This document shows, piece by piece, positions 14,037-22,701 of a stretch of 32,729 bases of DNA (its first letter is position 1; each line of letters begins with the position of its first letter). The stretch is taken from the NCBI GenBank assembly GCA_045632125.1, contig JAZQWC010000013.1:1-32729 (forward strand), in the 5' to 3' direction. Source of the DNA: CALWPV01 sp045632125 (lineage in GTDB: Bacteria; Bacillota; Clostridia; Lachnospirales; Bianqueaceae). The translations under genes and the position numbers were made by a program. The notes under the pieces are model-generated. The model saw only the letters and a program-made list of their open reading frames with translations, was not told where the DNA came from and made no database searches.

Positions 14037-14813
14037 TCATTTGAAATCTTGAACGGCCAAATTGCGTAGGGCTTTGAGCACAGTAGGGGAAACCTTGGGG
14101 AAAGAGCCGTTATTACATAAGTCAGCCAGCTGATCATTGTTAAGCTGCGGATGGGCATAAATTTGATCATGCAAGCGGCGAAGTGCTGCGATACAGCTGT
14201 CCAAGTAACAGGCGATTGCCTCCTGACCATATATCACCATTCCGTGGGGATGATAGTTATGGGCTGTGGCCAGGATATTCAGCGGTAGATTTCGTAATTT
14301 TCGGATAGCTTCTAAATGTTCCATAGGTAGAGTAATGTTGCTGTACCAGTTGCCGGAACCAAAAATACCATAGGCCTGAAGGCAGTCACCGCTGATCATC
14401 GTATTGGTACGCAGATCCAATAGGGCCATAGCATCGGCTGTATGACCGGGGATGGTGATCACTTGCAAGACATCACAAATCAGGTCGCCGTTAGAGGGGC
14501 AGTGGAGTGAAGGATACTTCTCCTTCAGCGCAGGGCTGCGAGAGAAAAGTGCAGCGTTCGGAAAGCATTCCATAGCGCGGGCTAACCCACCGGCATGATC
14601 GGTATGATTATGAGAAATGAAAATATGACTCGGCATAGTGTTAAGCTGCTTCAAGGCAGGCAAAATGTAGTTGTCAATATCATCATTGCAACCGGCTGTG
14701 TCAAATAGTACAGTGCCGGCTTCTGTGTGGATCACATAAATGCCGACAAAAATATCTTTATAGGGAACATTAAAATAAGAAATATGATCGGTAACAGAAT
14801 GAATGGAAATCAT
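14037..14813 (-). CDS. Metallo-beta-lactamase fold hydrolase
   Basis: This 258-residue protein carries the metal-binding motif SHNHTDHAGG (His68, His70, Asp72, His73), then a later His in IPGHTADA, an Asp in MISGDCLQ, and a His in ATAHNYHPHG, completing a binuclear zinc or iron site. Early strands (FVGIYVIHTEAGTVLFDTAG) are typical of glyoxalase II-like and quinolone-hydrolase-like members. The substrate cannot be assigned. I chose ATG 14813 because AAAGGAG lies at good spacing and it leaves the family-typical N-terminus. The promoter is TTGTAT (14867-14862) with TATACT (14844-14839), divergent from the next gene. Confidence 0.9.
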   Translation of the reverse strand: MISIHSVTDHISYFNVPYKDIFVGIYVIHTEAGTVLFDTAGCNDDIDNYILPALKQLNTMPSHIFISHNHTDHAGGLARAMECFPNAALFSRSPALKEKYPSLHCPSNGDLICDVLQVITIPGHTADAMALLDLRTNTMISGDCLQAYGIFGSGNWYSNITLPMEHLEAIRKLRNLPLNILATAHNYHPHGMVIYGQEAIACYLDSCIAALRRLHDQIYAHPQLNNDQLADLCNNGSFPKVSPTVLKALRNLAVQDFK

Positions 14814-14838
14814 AATGCACACTCCTTTCGTTAGCTGC

Positions 14839-14910
14839 AGTATAGCAGAAAGACAGAAAAAATACAAGAAACACGTTGTCCTTGAGCTTGCCGATAGGCT
14901 GTGTTATACT
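14839..14910. promoter_or_regulatory. Back-to-back promoters of the MBL-fold and propeller-like genes
   Basis: On the minus strand TTGTAT (14867-14862) and TATACT (14844-14839) are 17 bases apart. On the plus strand TTGAGC (14882-14887) and TATACT (14905-14910) are 17 bases apart. The two -35 boxes are only 14 bases from each other, so one regulator could affect both. Confidence 0.65.
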
Positions 14911-14938
14911 TAGGAAAAACAAAAATCGAGGTTCGATC

Positions 14939-16363
14939 ATGAATATACAACAGGCAGTATTTCGCCGAAAATTTGCAAAATCGATGTATAAAAACTTAAA
15001 GCTCTCTCTCTGTGAAATGACTTTTACTAAGGATTTTGTGAATGACACCAGAGGAGATCTGTATCCGGTACTGGTCAAAAGCAGTGATTGTGTAGAGCAA
15101 GTTGCCGATAATCGATATGTATTGGAGCAGGGAAGCATTCAGCGGCATATGGGTCAATTTTTCCCGTATGCGTCCTATGAGTTGACCTTTGAAACGGAAA
15201 CGGGCGAAGTCGGGTTTGGCTTCAAACTGCCGGACTGTGAGGCAAAAGTGTTGTATCAAAAGGGGTTAATTTGTCTGCAAACAGAAAATCAAACAGAGCA
15301 GATCAAGCCACTGGGTAATGGTGATAGTCCTCAAACCATGATCGTAACCTGCCGCCCCGGCTATTTTGACGTGTACTGGAAGATAAACGGTGCAGCGGTC
15401 TTCGTACATACTTTTGAAGTTCCTGCATTTGTCAATTCCAATCTTCAAAAATCTTTTGAGCAGGGCTATGTGACTCTTTGTGCCGCAGGAGCGGCAAAGG
15501 TGGCGGCGGCCTGTGGCTACATCGACAGCGGCGTTTCTCAGGCAGACTATCGTCCAATTCGCTATGAGAATGGCGAAATCATAATAGAGCAGGGAAAAAT
15601 TTATTTTACCGGCTCCATTCGGATGCAGGCACAGGGCTTTCAAGGGGTATTTTCCTGGGTGCCCGGTACATCTCAGATCGAGCTCGTGGGTGCGTTATTC
15701 TTTGATAGTGGCGATGGTAAATGGTGCGGCGATGTGGCATCGTCAATCTTGTATCATCGATCCAGTGGGCAGTGGTATCATTGGGTTTGCTCCTTTAGCC
15801 ATGGTCATGTTTTAGGCCATGCCTGCTATAAAGGGGATCCTCGATTTGGTATCAATGTAATCGATATCGAGCTGGTACCGAAAGCTGCGGAAGATAACAG
15901 CGTATATGATTTTGTCGGCCTTGAAGGCGATGAAGATCCCGATTTTTACTACGATGAAAAAGCAGATTGCTGGTACATGGCGGTATGCCGAGTGGATCCC
16001 ACGATTAGAAGATATCGTTATATTTTCTATCGCTCCAAGAGTCCTTTTGATGGGTTTGAATATATCGGAAAAGGATTGGAGGGTGCAGAAACCGGGGGCT
16101 CCTTTGTGCACATTGGGGATAAAGTTTACTTTGTCTGCGGCAATGACTTTAATAAGGTATCCAACTATCGAATCTACAGTGCGGAAGGAATGAAAGAAGC
16201 GAACTTCGATTTTCCTGACGGTGGTTTTCGTGGCTGGGGCACGGTGATGCCCATTTGCATGGGAAGCAGAGAACGGTATTTCTGGCTGACCTTCGATCGC
16301 CACAACGGCAGTGACTTCAACTGGAGCTACGGAAATCTATATTGTTTTGAGGCAATGGAATAA
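14939..16363 (+). CDS. Uncharacterised protein with glycosidase-like beta-propeller features
   Basis: The protein has 474 residues. I chose ATG 14939 because GAGG sits 8 bases upstream, the promoter TTGAGC/TATACT lies just before, and the frame further upstream overlaps that promoter. It is rich in aromatic and strand-forming residues. The N-terminal half (about 40-215) resembles a lectin-like jelly roll. The C-terminal half has blade-like repeats such as DPDFYYDEKADCWYMAVCRV, RYRYIFYRSKSPFDGFEYIG and RERYFWLTFDRHNG, reminiscent of five-bladed GH43/GH32-type propellers. No signal peptide is present. The assignment as a carbohydrate-active protein is tentative, based on fold impression rather than a catalytic motif. 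A hairpin terminator follows. Confidence 0.6.
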   Translation: MNIQQAVFRRKFAKSMYKNLKLSLCEMTFTKDFVNDTRGDLYPVLVKSSDCVEQVADNRYVLEQGSIQRHMGQFFPYASYELTFETETGEVGFGFKLPDCEAKVLYQKGLICLQTENQTEQIKPLGNGDSPQTMIVTCRPGYFDVYWKINGAAVFVHTFEVPAFVNSNLQKSFEQGYVTLCAAGAAKVAAACGYIDSGVSQADYRPIRYENGEIIIEQGKIYFTGSIRMQAQGFQGVFSWVPGTSQIELVGALFFDSGDGKWCGDVASSILYHRSSGQWYHWVCSFSHGHVLGHACYKGDPRFGINVIDIELVPKAAEDNSVYDFVGLEGDEDPDFYYDEKADCWYMAVCRVDPTIRRYRYIFYRSKSPFDGFEYIGKGLEGAETGGSFVHIGDKVYFVCGNDFNKVSNYRIYSAEGMKEANFDFPDGGFRGWGTVMPICMGSRERYFWLTFDRHNGSDFNWSYGNLYCFEAME

Positions 16364-16370
16364 AAAGAAG

Positions 16371-16410
16371 AGAGCACCAATGCGGTTTGGTACCGCAGCG
16401 GTGCTCTTTG
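16371..16410 (+). terminator. Hairpin after the propeller-like gene
   Basis: AGAGCACC (16371-16378) pairs with GGTGCTCT (16400-16407), and inner arms TGCGGT (16381-16386) and ACCGCA (16392-16397) extend it. The T-run is short, so termination strength is uncertain. Confidence 0.65.
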
Positions 16411-16444
16411 TCATTCTTAAGTCGCAATAATTATTAGAAGGCTA

Positions 16445-16484
16445 TTGAATCCAATGTCATGGTGTGATATCATAATGATATCAC
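16445..16484 (+). promoter_or_regulatory. Promoter of the ABC operon with perfect palindromic operator
   Basis: TTGAAT (16445-16450) and TATCAT (16468-16473) are 17 bases apart. A perfect 21-bp palindrome with 10-bp arms (GTGATATCAT at 16464-16473 and ATGATATCAC at 16475-16484) covers the -10 and start site. This is repressor-operator geometry. No regulator gene is adjacent, so the repressor must lie elsewhere. Confidence 0.75.
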
Positions 16485-16525
16485 TTGTGCCGCCGAAATG
16501 ATAGTGGCAGAAAGGAAGTAACCCA

Positions 16526-17236
16526 ATGTTAAGAATTGAAAATGTAACTAAAATTTATGGAAATAAAAAGGCAGTGGATCAATTGACCCTGCATATTCAG
16601 CCCGGTGAACTGTACGCGTTCATTGGCCATAACGGGGCAGGCAAGACTACGACGATTAAAGCTTGCTGCGGCATTTTGCAGTTCGATAAAGGTGAGATCT
16701 ACATCGACGGAGTATCCATTAAGGAAGATCCTTTGGCCTGCAAGAGAAAGATCGCCTATATTCCCGATAATCCGGATCTATACGATTTCATGAGCGGTAT
16801 TCAGTTTTTGAATTTTGTGGGAGACGTGTTCGAAGTACCTGCGAAGGTTCGTCAGGAGCGGATCCGTCAGTACGCTGACATGCTGGAACTGACCGACGAT
16901 CTGGCTCAGCCCATTTCTGCCTATTCCCATGGTATGAAGCAGAAGCTGGCCATTATTTCAGCCTTGATTCACGAGCCCAAGCTGCTCATCATGGATGAGC
17001 CCTTTGTTGGTTTGGATCCGAAGGCCAGTCATTTGCTGAAACAGCTGATGCGAGAGATCTGTAATCAAGGAGGAGCCATCTTCTTTTCCACCCATGTATT
17101 GGAAGTGGCAGAAAAACTCTGTGACAAGGTAGCTATTATTAAAGATGGTAAGCTGATTCGTGAGGGCTGTATGGAAGAGGTCAAGGGTGATACCTCCCTG
17201 GAGCAGGTATTCTTGGATCTGGAGAATGAAAAATGA
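16526..17236 (+). CDS. ABC transporter ATP-binding protein
   Basis: This 236-residue ATPase has Walker A GHNGAGKTT (34-42), a signature-like YSHGMKQKL (132-140), Walker B LLIMDEP (152-158) and the H-loop FFSTHV. The C-loop reads SHGMKQ rather than LSGGQ, as is common in ABC-2 exporters of the YtrB/CcmA type. It powers the membrane partner encoded next: the stop overlaps the permease ATG by 4 bases (ATGA), giving translational coupling. AAGGAAG precedes ATG 16526. Expression probably depends on the palindromic operator upstream. Substrate unknown; such pairs often handle cell-envelope stress, peptides or antibiotics. Confidence 0.93.
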   Translation: MLRIENVTKIYGNKKAVDQLTLHIQPGELYAFIGHNGAGKTTTIKACCGILQFDKGEIYIDGVSIKEDPLACKRKIAYIPDNPDLYDFMSGIQFLNFVGDVFEVPAKVRQERIRQYADMLELTDDLAQPISAYSHGMKQKLAIISALIHEPKLLIMDEPFVGLDPKASHLLKQLMREICNQGGAIFFSTHVLEVAEKLCDKVAIIKDGKLIREGCMEEVKGDTSLEQVFLDLENEK

Positions 17237-18834
17237 TTAAAGCGTTATTGAAAAAACAGCTGCTAGAGACCTTTGCCGGCTTTGTACGAAAGGGGAAAAA
17301 CGGTAAAAAACGCAGTAAAGCCGCCGGCATTGGTTTCGCTTTGTTGTATATTTATGTGTTTGGTGTATTTATTGCCATGTTTTATATGCTGGCCGATACG
17401 TTGTGCGCGCCTTTAAGTATGGCAGGTTTTGGCTGGTTATACTTTGCCATCATGGGTATGATCGCTCTGCTGATGGGCGTAGTGGGCAGTGTGTTTATCA
17501 CCTATTCCACCCTGTATCAGGCGAAGGATAACGATTTATTGTTGTCGATGCCCATACCCGTATCGAAGATCCTGTTTACCAGGCTGTTCGGCGTGTATGT
17601 AATGGGATTATTATTTGAAGTTCTGGTTATGATCCCGGCCTTGATCGTGTGGATCGATCAAGGTAGCGCAGGAGGCGCTGGCATTATCCTAAGCATAGTG
17701 ATTCCGTTGGTGTTGTCACTGCTGGTGCTCAGCTTATCCTGTATCCTGGGCTGGGTGGTTGCACAGGTGGCCGGACGCATGAGGGGCCGAGGTAAGAGCT
17801 TTGCCATGGTGGGGCTGTCTTTGGGCTTTATTGTCATTTATTATTACGGTTATTCGAAAGCATATGCGGTGCTCGCTGATATTTTGATGAATCCTGCCGG
17901 AGCAGCGGAAGCGGTGAAGGGTATATTGTATCCGTTTTATCATATGGGTCTGGCTGCTGAGGGAAATGTTGGCTCCATGCTGATTTTCACTGCCATCATA
18001 GCCGGGTTGTTTGCGGTGGTATATGTGCTGCTGTCCCGTAGTTTTTTGAAGATGGCGACCACCAAAAAAGGTGAGGTGAAAGTCCGCTACAAAGAGAAAG
18101 CGGTCAAGACCGCCGGTGTGGAACAGGCACTGCTGCGTAAGGAATTAAAACGATTCACATCCAGTGCTAATTATATGATGAACTGTGGCTTGGGACTTGT
18201 ATTTATGATCGTGGCTGCTGTATTTTTGCTGATCAAAGGAGATTTGATCCTGCAGTATATGCCGTTGCTTTCAAACATTGATGAAGGTATTGTTCCCATG
18301 GGGATGACCGCGATGTTATGTATGATGGCATCCATGAACGATATGACAGCACCTTCGGTATCTTTGGAAGGTAAGAATCTGTGGATCCTGCAGGTGTTGC
18401 CTGTAGATCCCTGGAAAGTGCTGAAAGCCAAGATTCAATTACAGCTTATGCTGTCAGCGATTCCAATGCTATTTCTGATTGTAAGTATGCTGATCGTGGT
18501 TCGTCCGGAGGTAGGCTTTGTGATCGTGATGCCTATAACCGTGGTACTTTTTGCTGTGTTCATGGCGCTCTTGGGCTTAGTATTGAATTTAAAGGCACCC
18601 AATTTGACTTGGACAAATGAAATTGTACCGATCAAACAGTCTATGAGCGTGATGCTTACCATGTTTGGCGGCATGGGTCTGGTGCTGGGCTTCGGTGTTG
18701 GATACTATCTGCTGATGGATGTTGTGGATGCGCTGATCTATCTGATAGGAGTAGATGTGCTGCTGGCATTGGCAACTATAGGTTTCGTTCGCTGGCTGAA
18801 GTATAAAGGAAGTAAAATATTTGCTTCTTTGTGA
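17233..18834 (+). CDS. ABC-2 type exporter permease
   Basis: This 533-residue protein has about 12 hydrophobic segments and a basic N-terminus (MIKALLKKQLLETFAGFVRK, then GKNGKKRSKAAG). A central cytoplasmic stretch (ATTKKGEVKVRYKEKAVKTA) divides it into two six-helix halves. This matches the putative ABC-exporter family found next to a YtrB-like ATPase. The SMPIPVSKILFTRL segment after the third helix is typical. It begins within the ATPase stop codon, so the two subunits are made together. No signal peptide or periplasmic domain is seen. No clear terminator follows; the next gene starts 181 bases downstream. Confidence 0.88.
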   Translation: MIKALLKKQLLETFAGFVRKGKNGKKRSKAAGIGFALLYIYVFGVFIAMFYMLADTLCAPLSMAGFGWLYFAIMGMIALLMGVVGSVFITYSTLYQAKDNDLLLSMPIPVSKILFTRLFGVYVMGLLFEVLVMIPALIVWIDQGSAGGAGIILSIVIPLVLSLLVLSLSCILGWVVAQVAGRMRGRGKSFAMVGLSLGFIVIYYYGYSKAYAVLADILMNPAGAAEAVKGILYPFYHMGLAAEGNVGSMLIFTAIIAGLFAVVYVLLSRSFLKMATTKKGEVKVRYKEKAVKTAGVEQALLRKELKRFTSSANYMMNCGLGLVFMIVAAVFLLIKGDLILQYMPLLSNIDEGIVPMGMTAMLCMMASMNDMTAPSVSLEGKNLWILQVLPVDPWKVLKAKIQLQLMLSAIPMLFLIVSMLIVVRPEVGFVIVMPITVVLFAVFMALLGLVLNLKAPNLTWTNEIVPIKQSMSVMLTMFGGMGLVLGFGVGYYLLMDVVDALIYLIGVDVLLALATIGFVRWLKYKGSKIFASL

Positions 18835-19015
18835 TTTTCTTTCGCAAACGAATATGTTACAATGGTTTTAAGTCGATGGAAGAGCCACATGAACAGGTGG
18901 GAGAAGTGGTGGCGGTTGTTCAATCCGTTTGTGGTGAGGTGGTACGGTTGACTACTTTGAAGCAGCGGGAGAAACCGGTTTCCAGAACTTTGTTATCATA
19001 AAAGGAGAAATTATT
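18835..19015 (+). other. Leader of the ZIP transporter with short overlapping ORFs
   Basis: A TACAAT -10 at 18858-18863 suggests a transcript start near 18870 and a 145-nt leader. It contains a 20-codon ORF rich in Trp (ATG 18889 to TGA 18951: MNRWEKWWRLFNPFVVRWYG) and an overlapping 41-codon ORF (ATG 18876 to TAA 19001) in another frame. A third frame reads DYFEAAGETGFQNFVIIKGE into the transporter's binding site. None is firmly supported; they may be leader peptides or remnants. A GAAACCGGTTTC palindrome lies at 18971-18982. I recognise no known riboswitch. Confidence 0.3.
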
Positions 19016-19792
19016 ATGGGAATTGCATTAGGATTATTACTTCCTTTTATAGGAACTACTTTGGGCGCGGCGACGATCTTCTTAATGAAAGATCAGATCA
19101 ATCCTAAAGTACAAAAGGCTATGCTGGGTTTTGCCTCCGGCGTCATGGTGGCAGCTTCGGTATGGTCACTGCTCATTCCGGCCATGAATATGTCGGAAGA
19201 TATGGGAAAATTCGCCTTTGTTCCCGCGGCAGCGGGCTTCCTTTTGGGTATTGCCTTCCTGCTGGCACTGGATCAGCTGATTCCCCATTTGCATTTAGGC
19301 TGCGATGAGGCGGAAGGTCCGCGCTGTAAAATGAAACGGTCCACCATGCTGGTACTGGCTGTGACCCTGCATAATGTTCCTGAGGGACTTTCCTTGGGCG
19401 CGGTGCTGGCGGGCATGCTGACACAGAGTGCAGGCCTTACTATGGCGGGTGCACTGGCACTGTCGGTGGGTATTGCGATTCAAAACTTCCCGGAGGGGGC
19501 AATCATTTCAATGCCTTTGAAAACGGAAGGCGCTAGCAAAGGCAAGGCGTTTACATTAGGAGCACTTTCAGGTATTGTGGAGCCCATTGCAGCACTTGTT
19601 ACCTTGCTGTTGGCACAGTATGTAACGCCAATATTGCCCTATTTGCTGGCCTTTTCGGCCGGTGCTATGGTGTATGTGGTGGTGGAAGAATTGATTCCTG
19701 AGGCTTCCGAGGGCGATCATTCCAATATTGGTACCATTGGCTTTGCTTTAGGCTTTGTCCTGATGATGATCCTGGACGTGGCGCTGGGTTGA
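19016..19792 (+). CDS. ZIP family metal transporter
   Basis: This 258-residue membrane protein has eight predicted helices and no long His-rich loop, as in bacterial ZupT/GufA-type ZIPs. The metal-binding motifs are HNVPEG (119-124) in helix IV and NFPEG (157-161) in helix V, with a Glu-rich site in VVVEELIPEASEGDH near the end. ZIP proteins move Zn2+ or other divalent metals, usually into the cytoplasm. An acidic, cysteine-containing loop (LHLGCDEAEGPRCK) may be metal-sensing. AAAGGAG precedes ATG 19016. The following S1 gene starts 49 bases later, so co-transcription is possible. Confidence 0.92.
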   Translation: MGIALGLLLPFIGTTLGAATIFLMKDQINPKVQKAMLGFASGVMVAASVWSLLIPAMNMSEDMGKFAFVPAAAGFLLGIAFLLALDQLIPHLHLGCDEAEGPRCKMKRSTMLVLAVTLHNVPEGLSLGAVLAGMLTQSAGLTMAGALALSVGIAIQNFPEGAIISMPLKTEGASKGKAFTLGALSGIVEPIAALVTLLLAQYVTPILPYLLAFSAGAMVYVVVEELIPEASEGDHSNIGTIGFALGFVLMMILDVALG

Positions 19793-19841
19793 TCAAATAA
19801 AAAAAGATTTTTATGCCGAAAGGCTTAAGGAGGAATAAGAA

Positions 19842-21005
19842 ATGGAATCTATGGAAAGCTTTGCTGATCTGTTTGAAGCTTCATTTCAGCGGGTCAACAA
19901 CGGAGATATTTTGGAAGGAACTATTCTGCAGGTAAGCGGTGACACCGCCGTGGTGGATATCGGCAGCTACATGGATGGTATTTTGACTCAGGATGAACTG
20001 TTGTACGATGGTGAAACCTGGGAGCAGTATCCTGAAGGTACCCGCCTGACTCTGATGGTGAAGCGAGTGGACACCCGTAACAGCCAGATCTTGCTGTCCA
20101 AAAAGGAAGCTGATAAGGTCGTAATTTGGGATGAACTGGAAGAAAAGAAGGCTGAACCTGCCACTATTTTGGTTCGCGTTAAGAGCGCTGTAAAAGGTGG
20201 TCTGCGTATTCAGTACAAGAGCGTGCAGGGCTTCATTCCTGCTTCTCAGGTGGAAGATCACTATGTAGAGGAACTGGACGAATATGTTGGTCGCGATCTG
20301 GAAGTGCTGATCATCAATGTGGATCGTGAAAAACGCGATTTCACCGGCTCTCGTAAAGAGCTTATCCGCAAAGCGGAAAAGGTGGCCAAGCAAACCGCTT
20401 TAAATTCGTTAAAACCCGGAGACAGATTAACCGGTCGTGTTGTAAAGCTGGAGCGTTACGGTGCCTTTGTGGAACTGCAGCCCGGTGTGATCGGTCTGCT
20501 GCATGTGAGCGATATGGCTTGGACCCGCATTAAGCATCCCTCCGATATGGTGAATGTAGGTGATCCGGTTACGGTTTCCGTACAGGAGATCGACAAAGAG
20601 CGTGGACGTATTAGTCTGAGTTTGAAGGCTGTGGGTGAGAATCCTTGGGATAACCTGCCCTTTAGCGTAGGTGATGTACTGGGCGGCAAGACCGTAACTC
20701 ACATGATTGCTTCCGGCGCCTTTGTAAAACTCACCGATGTGATCGAAGGCTTTATCCCGATCTCTCAGATCAGCGAAAAGCGAATTCAGAATGTGCGTGA
20801 GGTGCTGGATGAAGGCGACGTGGTGAATGTGAAGGTACTGCGCATCGATGCAGAGCAGCAGAGAATTTCTTTGACCATGAAGGAAGTACCTCAGGGTGAA
20901 GATGCCGTGCTGGATATGCCCACCAGCTACAATGTGGAAGATGAAGATGTAACATCTAATCTGGGTGATGCTTTCGCTAAACTGGTATGGAAAGACGAAG
21001 ATTAA
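19842..21005 (+). CDS. S1-domain RNA-binding protein (ribosomal protein S1-like)
   Basis: The 387-residue protein contains four S1 (OB-fold) repeats at about residues 19-86, 105-170, 188-257 and 273-345. The last two are the best conserved: LTGRVVKLERYGAFVELQPG, then VIGLLHVSDM; and KTVTHMIASGAFVKLTDVIE, then GFIPISQIS. Firmicutes often have such a shortened S1 homologue in place of the six-domain rpsA product. It probably binds mRNA and aids translation of weakly started messages. An acidic tail ends the protein. AAGGAGG precedes ATG 19842. A terminator follows at 21035-21077. Confidence 0.92.
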   Translation: MESMESFADLFEASFQRVNNGDILEGTILQVSGDTAVVDIGSYMDGILTQDELLYDGETWEQYPEGTRLTLMVKRVDTRNSQILLSKKEADKVVIWDELEEKKAEPATILVRVKSAVKGGLRIQYKSVQGFIPASQVEDHYVEELDEYVGRDLEVLIINVDREKRDFTGSRKELIRKAEKVAKQTALNSLKPGDRLTGRVVKLERYGAFVELQPGVIGLLHVSDMAWTRIKHPSDMVNVGDPVTVSVQEIDKERGRISLSLKAVGENPWDNLPFSVGDVLGGKTVTHMIASGAFVKLTDVIEGFIPISQISEKRIQNVREVLDEGDVVNVKVLRIDAEQQRISLTMKEVPQGEDAVLDMPTSYNVEDEDVTSNLGDAFAKLVWKDED

Positions 21006-21034
21006 GAAGAAAAATTTGATTCAAACGAAAAAAT

Positions 21035-21077
21035 AAAGGTCTGATACAGAAATTGAATTCTGCATCAGACCTTTTTG
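21035..21077 (+). terminator. Terminator of the S1-domain gene
   Basis: AGGTCTGAT (21037-21045) pairs with ATCAGACCT (21064-21072), extended inward by CAGAA (21047-21051) with TTCTG (21058-21062). TTTTT follows. Confidence 0.88.
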
Positions 21078-21092
21078 TGTATAACCAAGGAA

Positions 21093-21992
21093 TTAAAAAA
21101 GAACACGGAATTTCGCAAACTTTTCAGGCTCGCTATCAACTACAATTTTGGCATTGTGTAAAGTGACAATGGAATGAGCGATGGAGAGCCCCAGACCATA
21201 ACTGCCGGAGTTCCGACAACGGCAAGGATCAATGCGATAAAACCGTTCAAATATATTCGTATATTCTTCTGCAGGGATACCGCGGCCGGTATTGAATACC
21301 TCGAGTACAGGATTGCCGCGACAAGCACTAAGCGTAAGACTGATCAAACCGCCTTCGTTCGAGTATTTAATGGCGTTATCTAATAAGATTCCAATCAATT
21401 GGCGGATTTTATCAGGATAGCCTGTGAAGGCAATATCCTCTTTTACATTTAGCTGCAGAGTCTTGCCGGCTTCAAAAGCAGTACTTTCAAAGGGAAGGGC
21501 AGATTGCAGAACCAATTGACTCAGGTCGAAGGATTCCAGTGACTCCGTAGTATTGTTTTCTAAGCGGGTTAAAGTCAGCAGATCCTGTACCAGATGGTTC
21601 ATTCGTTTGGTTTCCTCACGAATATAAGAAAGATAGGTATTGTCGCCAATTTCATCTGCCAGAACATCGGCGTTAGCAGAAATAACTGAAAGAGGAGTTT
21701 TTAGCTCATGACTTGCATCGGAAATAAACTGCTTTTGTCGATTAAAGGCATCCTGAACTGGGCGGATCAACCATTTAGAAAGTAGGATGGCAACGAAAGC
21801 AAATAGAATTAATGCGGCAACAGCATAGAGGATAAAATATAGGGTGAAGATAGTTTTGCTTTGTTCCATAAGAGCTTGAGAACAGGTATCGCTAAAAAAG
21901 AGGCAATTGAATGTAATTAAAACAGCGGTGAAAATCAGTGTTAAGATCGCCATTACAATGAAAATGAAACGGAGGCGCAAATGACGCATCAT
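21093..21992 (-). CDS. Sensor histidine kinase
   Basis: The 299-residue protein has two transmembrane helices (about 8-30 and 50-72) with only about 20 residues outside, so it probably senses a membrane or intramembrane signal. The dimerisation/phospho-acceptor box is FISDASHELKTPLSVI (His95). The catalytic domain has the N-box LLDNAIKYS, G1 VFNTGRGIP, F-box FERFYRID and G2 GLGLSIA. There is no recognisable HAMP or PAS domain. It is translationally coupled to the response regulator by a 4-base overlap, with GGAGG just before ATG 21992. The C-terminus (EPEKFAKFRVLF) is short, ending soon after the G3 region. Confidence 0.94.
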   Translation of the reverse strand: MMRHLRLRFIFIVMAILTLIFTAVLITFNCLFFSDTCSQALMEQSKTIFTLYFILYAVAALILFAFVAILLSKWLIRPVQDAFNRQKQFISDASHELKTPLSVISANADVLADEIGDNTYLSYIREETKRMNHLVQDLLTLTRLENNTTESLESFDLSQLVLQSALPFESTAFEAGKTLQLNVKEDIAFTGYPDKIRQLIGILLDNAIKYSNEGGLISLTLSACRGNPVLEVFNTGRGIPAEEYTNIFERFYRIDPCRCRNSGSYGLGLSIAHSIVTLHNAKIVVDSEPEKFAKFRVLF

Positions 21993-22669
21993 ACGGCAGT
22001 ACCTCCTTCTAATTTATATCCCAAACCGCGGACGGTGCGGATCTGTACAGTTGAACCTACTGCAGATATTTTTTTGCGAATGAACGAAATATACACTTCT
22101 ACGTTATTGTACTCTGACTGGTTATTTGGCCCCCAAACCTTTTGTGTTAACTGTTCTTTTGTCAAAATTTGTTCGGGATTACGCAGGAAGATTTCCATGA
22201 TCATAAATTCCTTAGCGCCTAACTGTACCTGTTGAGCACCGCAGGTTAAATAGCCGCTTTGCAAATGAAGGGAAAGATCGTGATAAGCAAGGGTAGGAGA
22301 GGTGACCTTGCCGCTGCTGCGGGTCATGGCTCGTACCCGAGCTAAGAGCTCCTCTGAAGAAAAGGGTTTGGTCATGTAGTCATTGGCACCGGCATCCAGT
22401 CCTTGGATTTTATCTTCGATTTCGGCTCGGGCCGACAGAAGAAGGATCGGAACATTTTGCTGCGCTTGGCGCAGAGTACTTACAATTTCCAGACCATTAA
22501 GTCGAGGTAGCATGATATCAAGAATAACGCCATCATAAATACCTGTGAGGGCTTTGTTAAGTGCGGATACACCATCCATGGCAGTATCAACAGTATAGTT
22601 CTGTTTGACTAAAAGAGCACTAAGAGCAGTGCACAGACCGGGTTCGTCTTCTACTAGTAAAATTCTCAT
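21989..22669 (-). CDS. OmpR-family response regulator
   Basis: This 226-residue protein has a receiver domain (VEDE acidic residues 7-9, phospho-acceptor Asp51 in DGVILDIMLPRLNGLEI, Thr/Ser in LLSARAEIED, Lys in MTKPFSSEEL) and a C-terminal winged helix (LGAKEFMIMEIFLRNPEQIL, then TKEQLTQKVWG, YNNVEVYISFIRKKI, VRGLGYKLE). It is partnered with the overlapping kinase. Adjacent 11-bp-spaced repeats upstream (22710-22728) suggest autoregulation. Target genes are unknown; the divergent SSB-like gene is one candidate. Confidence 0.95.
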   Translation of the reverse strand: MRILLVEDEPGLCTALSALLVKQNYTVDTAMDGVSALNKALTGIYDGVILDIMLPRLNGLEIVSTLRQAQQNVPILLLSARAEIEDKIQGLDAGANDYMTKPFSSEELLARVRAMTRSSGKVTSPTLAYHDLSLHLQSGYLTCGAQQVQLGAKEFMIMEIFLRNPEQILTKEQLTQKVWGPNNQSEYNNVEVYISFIRKKISAVGSTVQIRTVRGLGYKLEGGTAV

Positions 22670-22701
22670 GGCAATTAAGTCCTTTAACTTAAGATGTTTT
22701 T

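Noticed and set aside
15812..16303. 163-codon open frame on the minus strand
   Set aside because: It overlaps the larger plus-strand propeller-like gene, has no binding site and reads like a shadow.
18835..19015. Manganese or other metal riboswitch before the ZIP transporter
   Set aside because: I could not find the conserved yybP-ykoY or NiCo motif cores, so no riboswitch is claimed.
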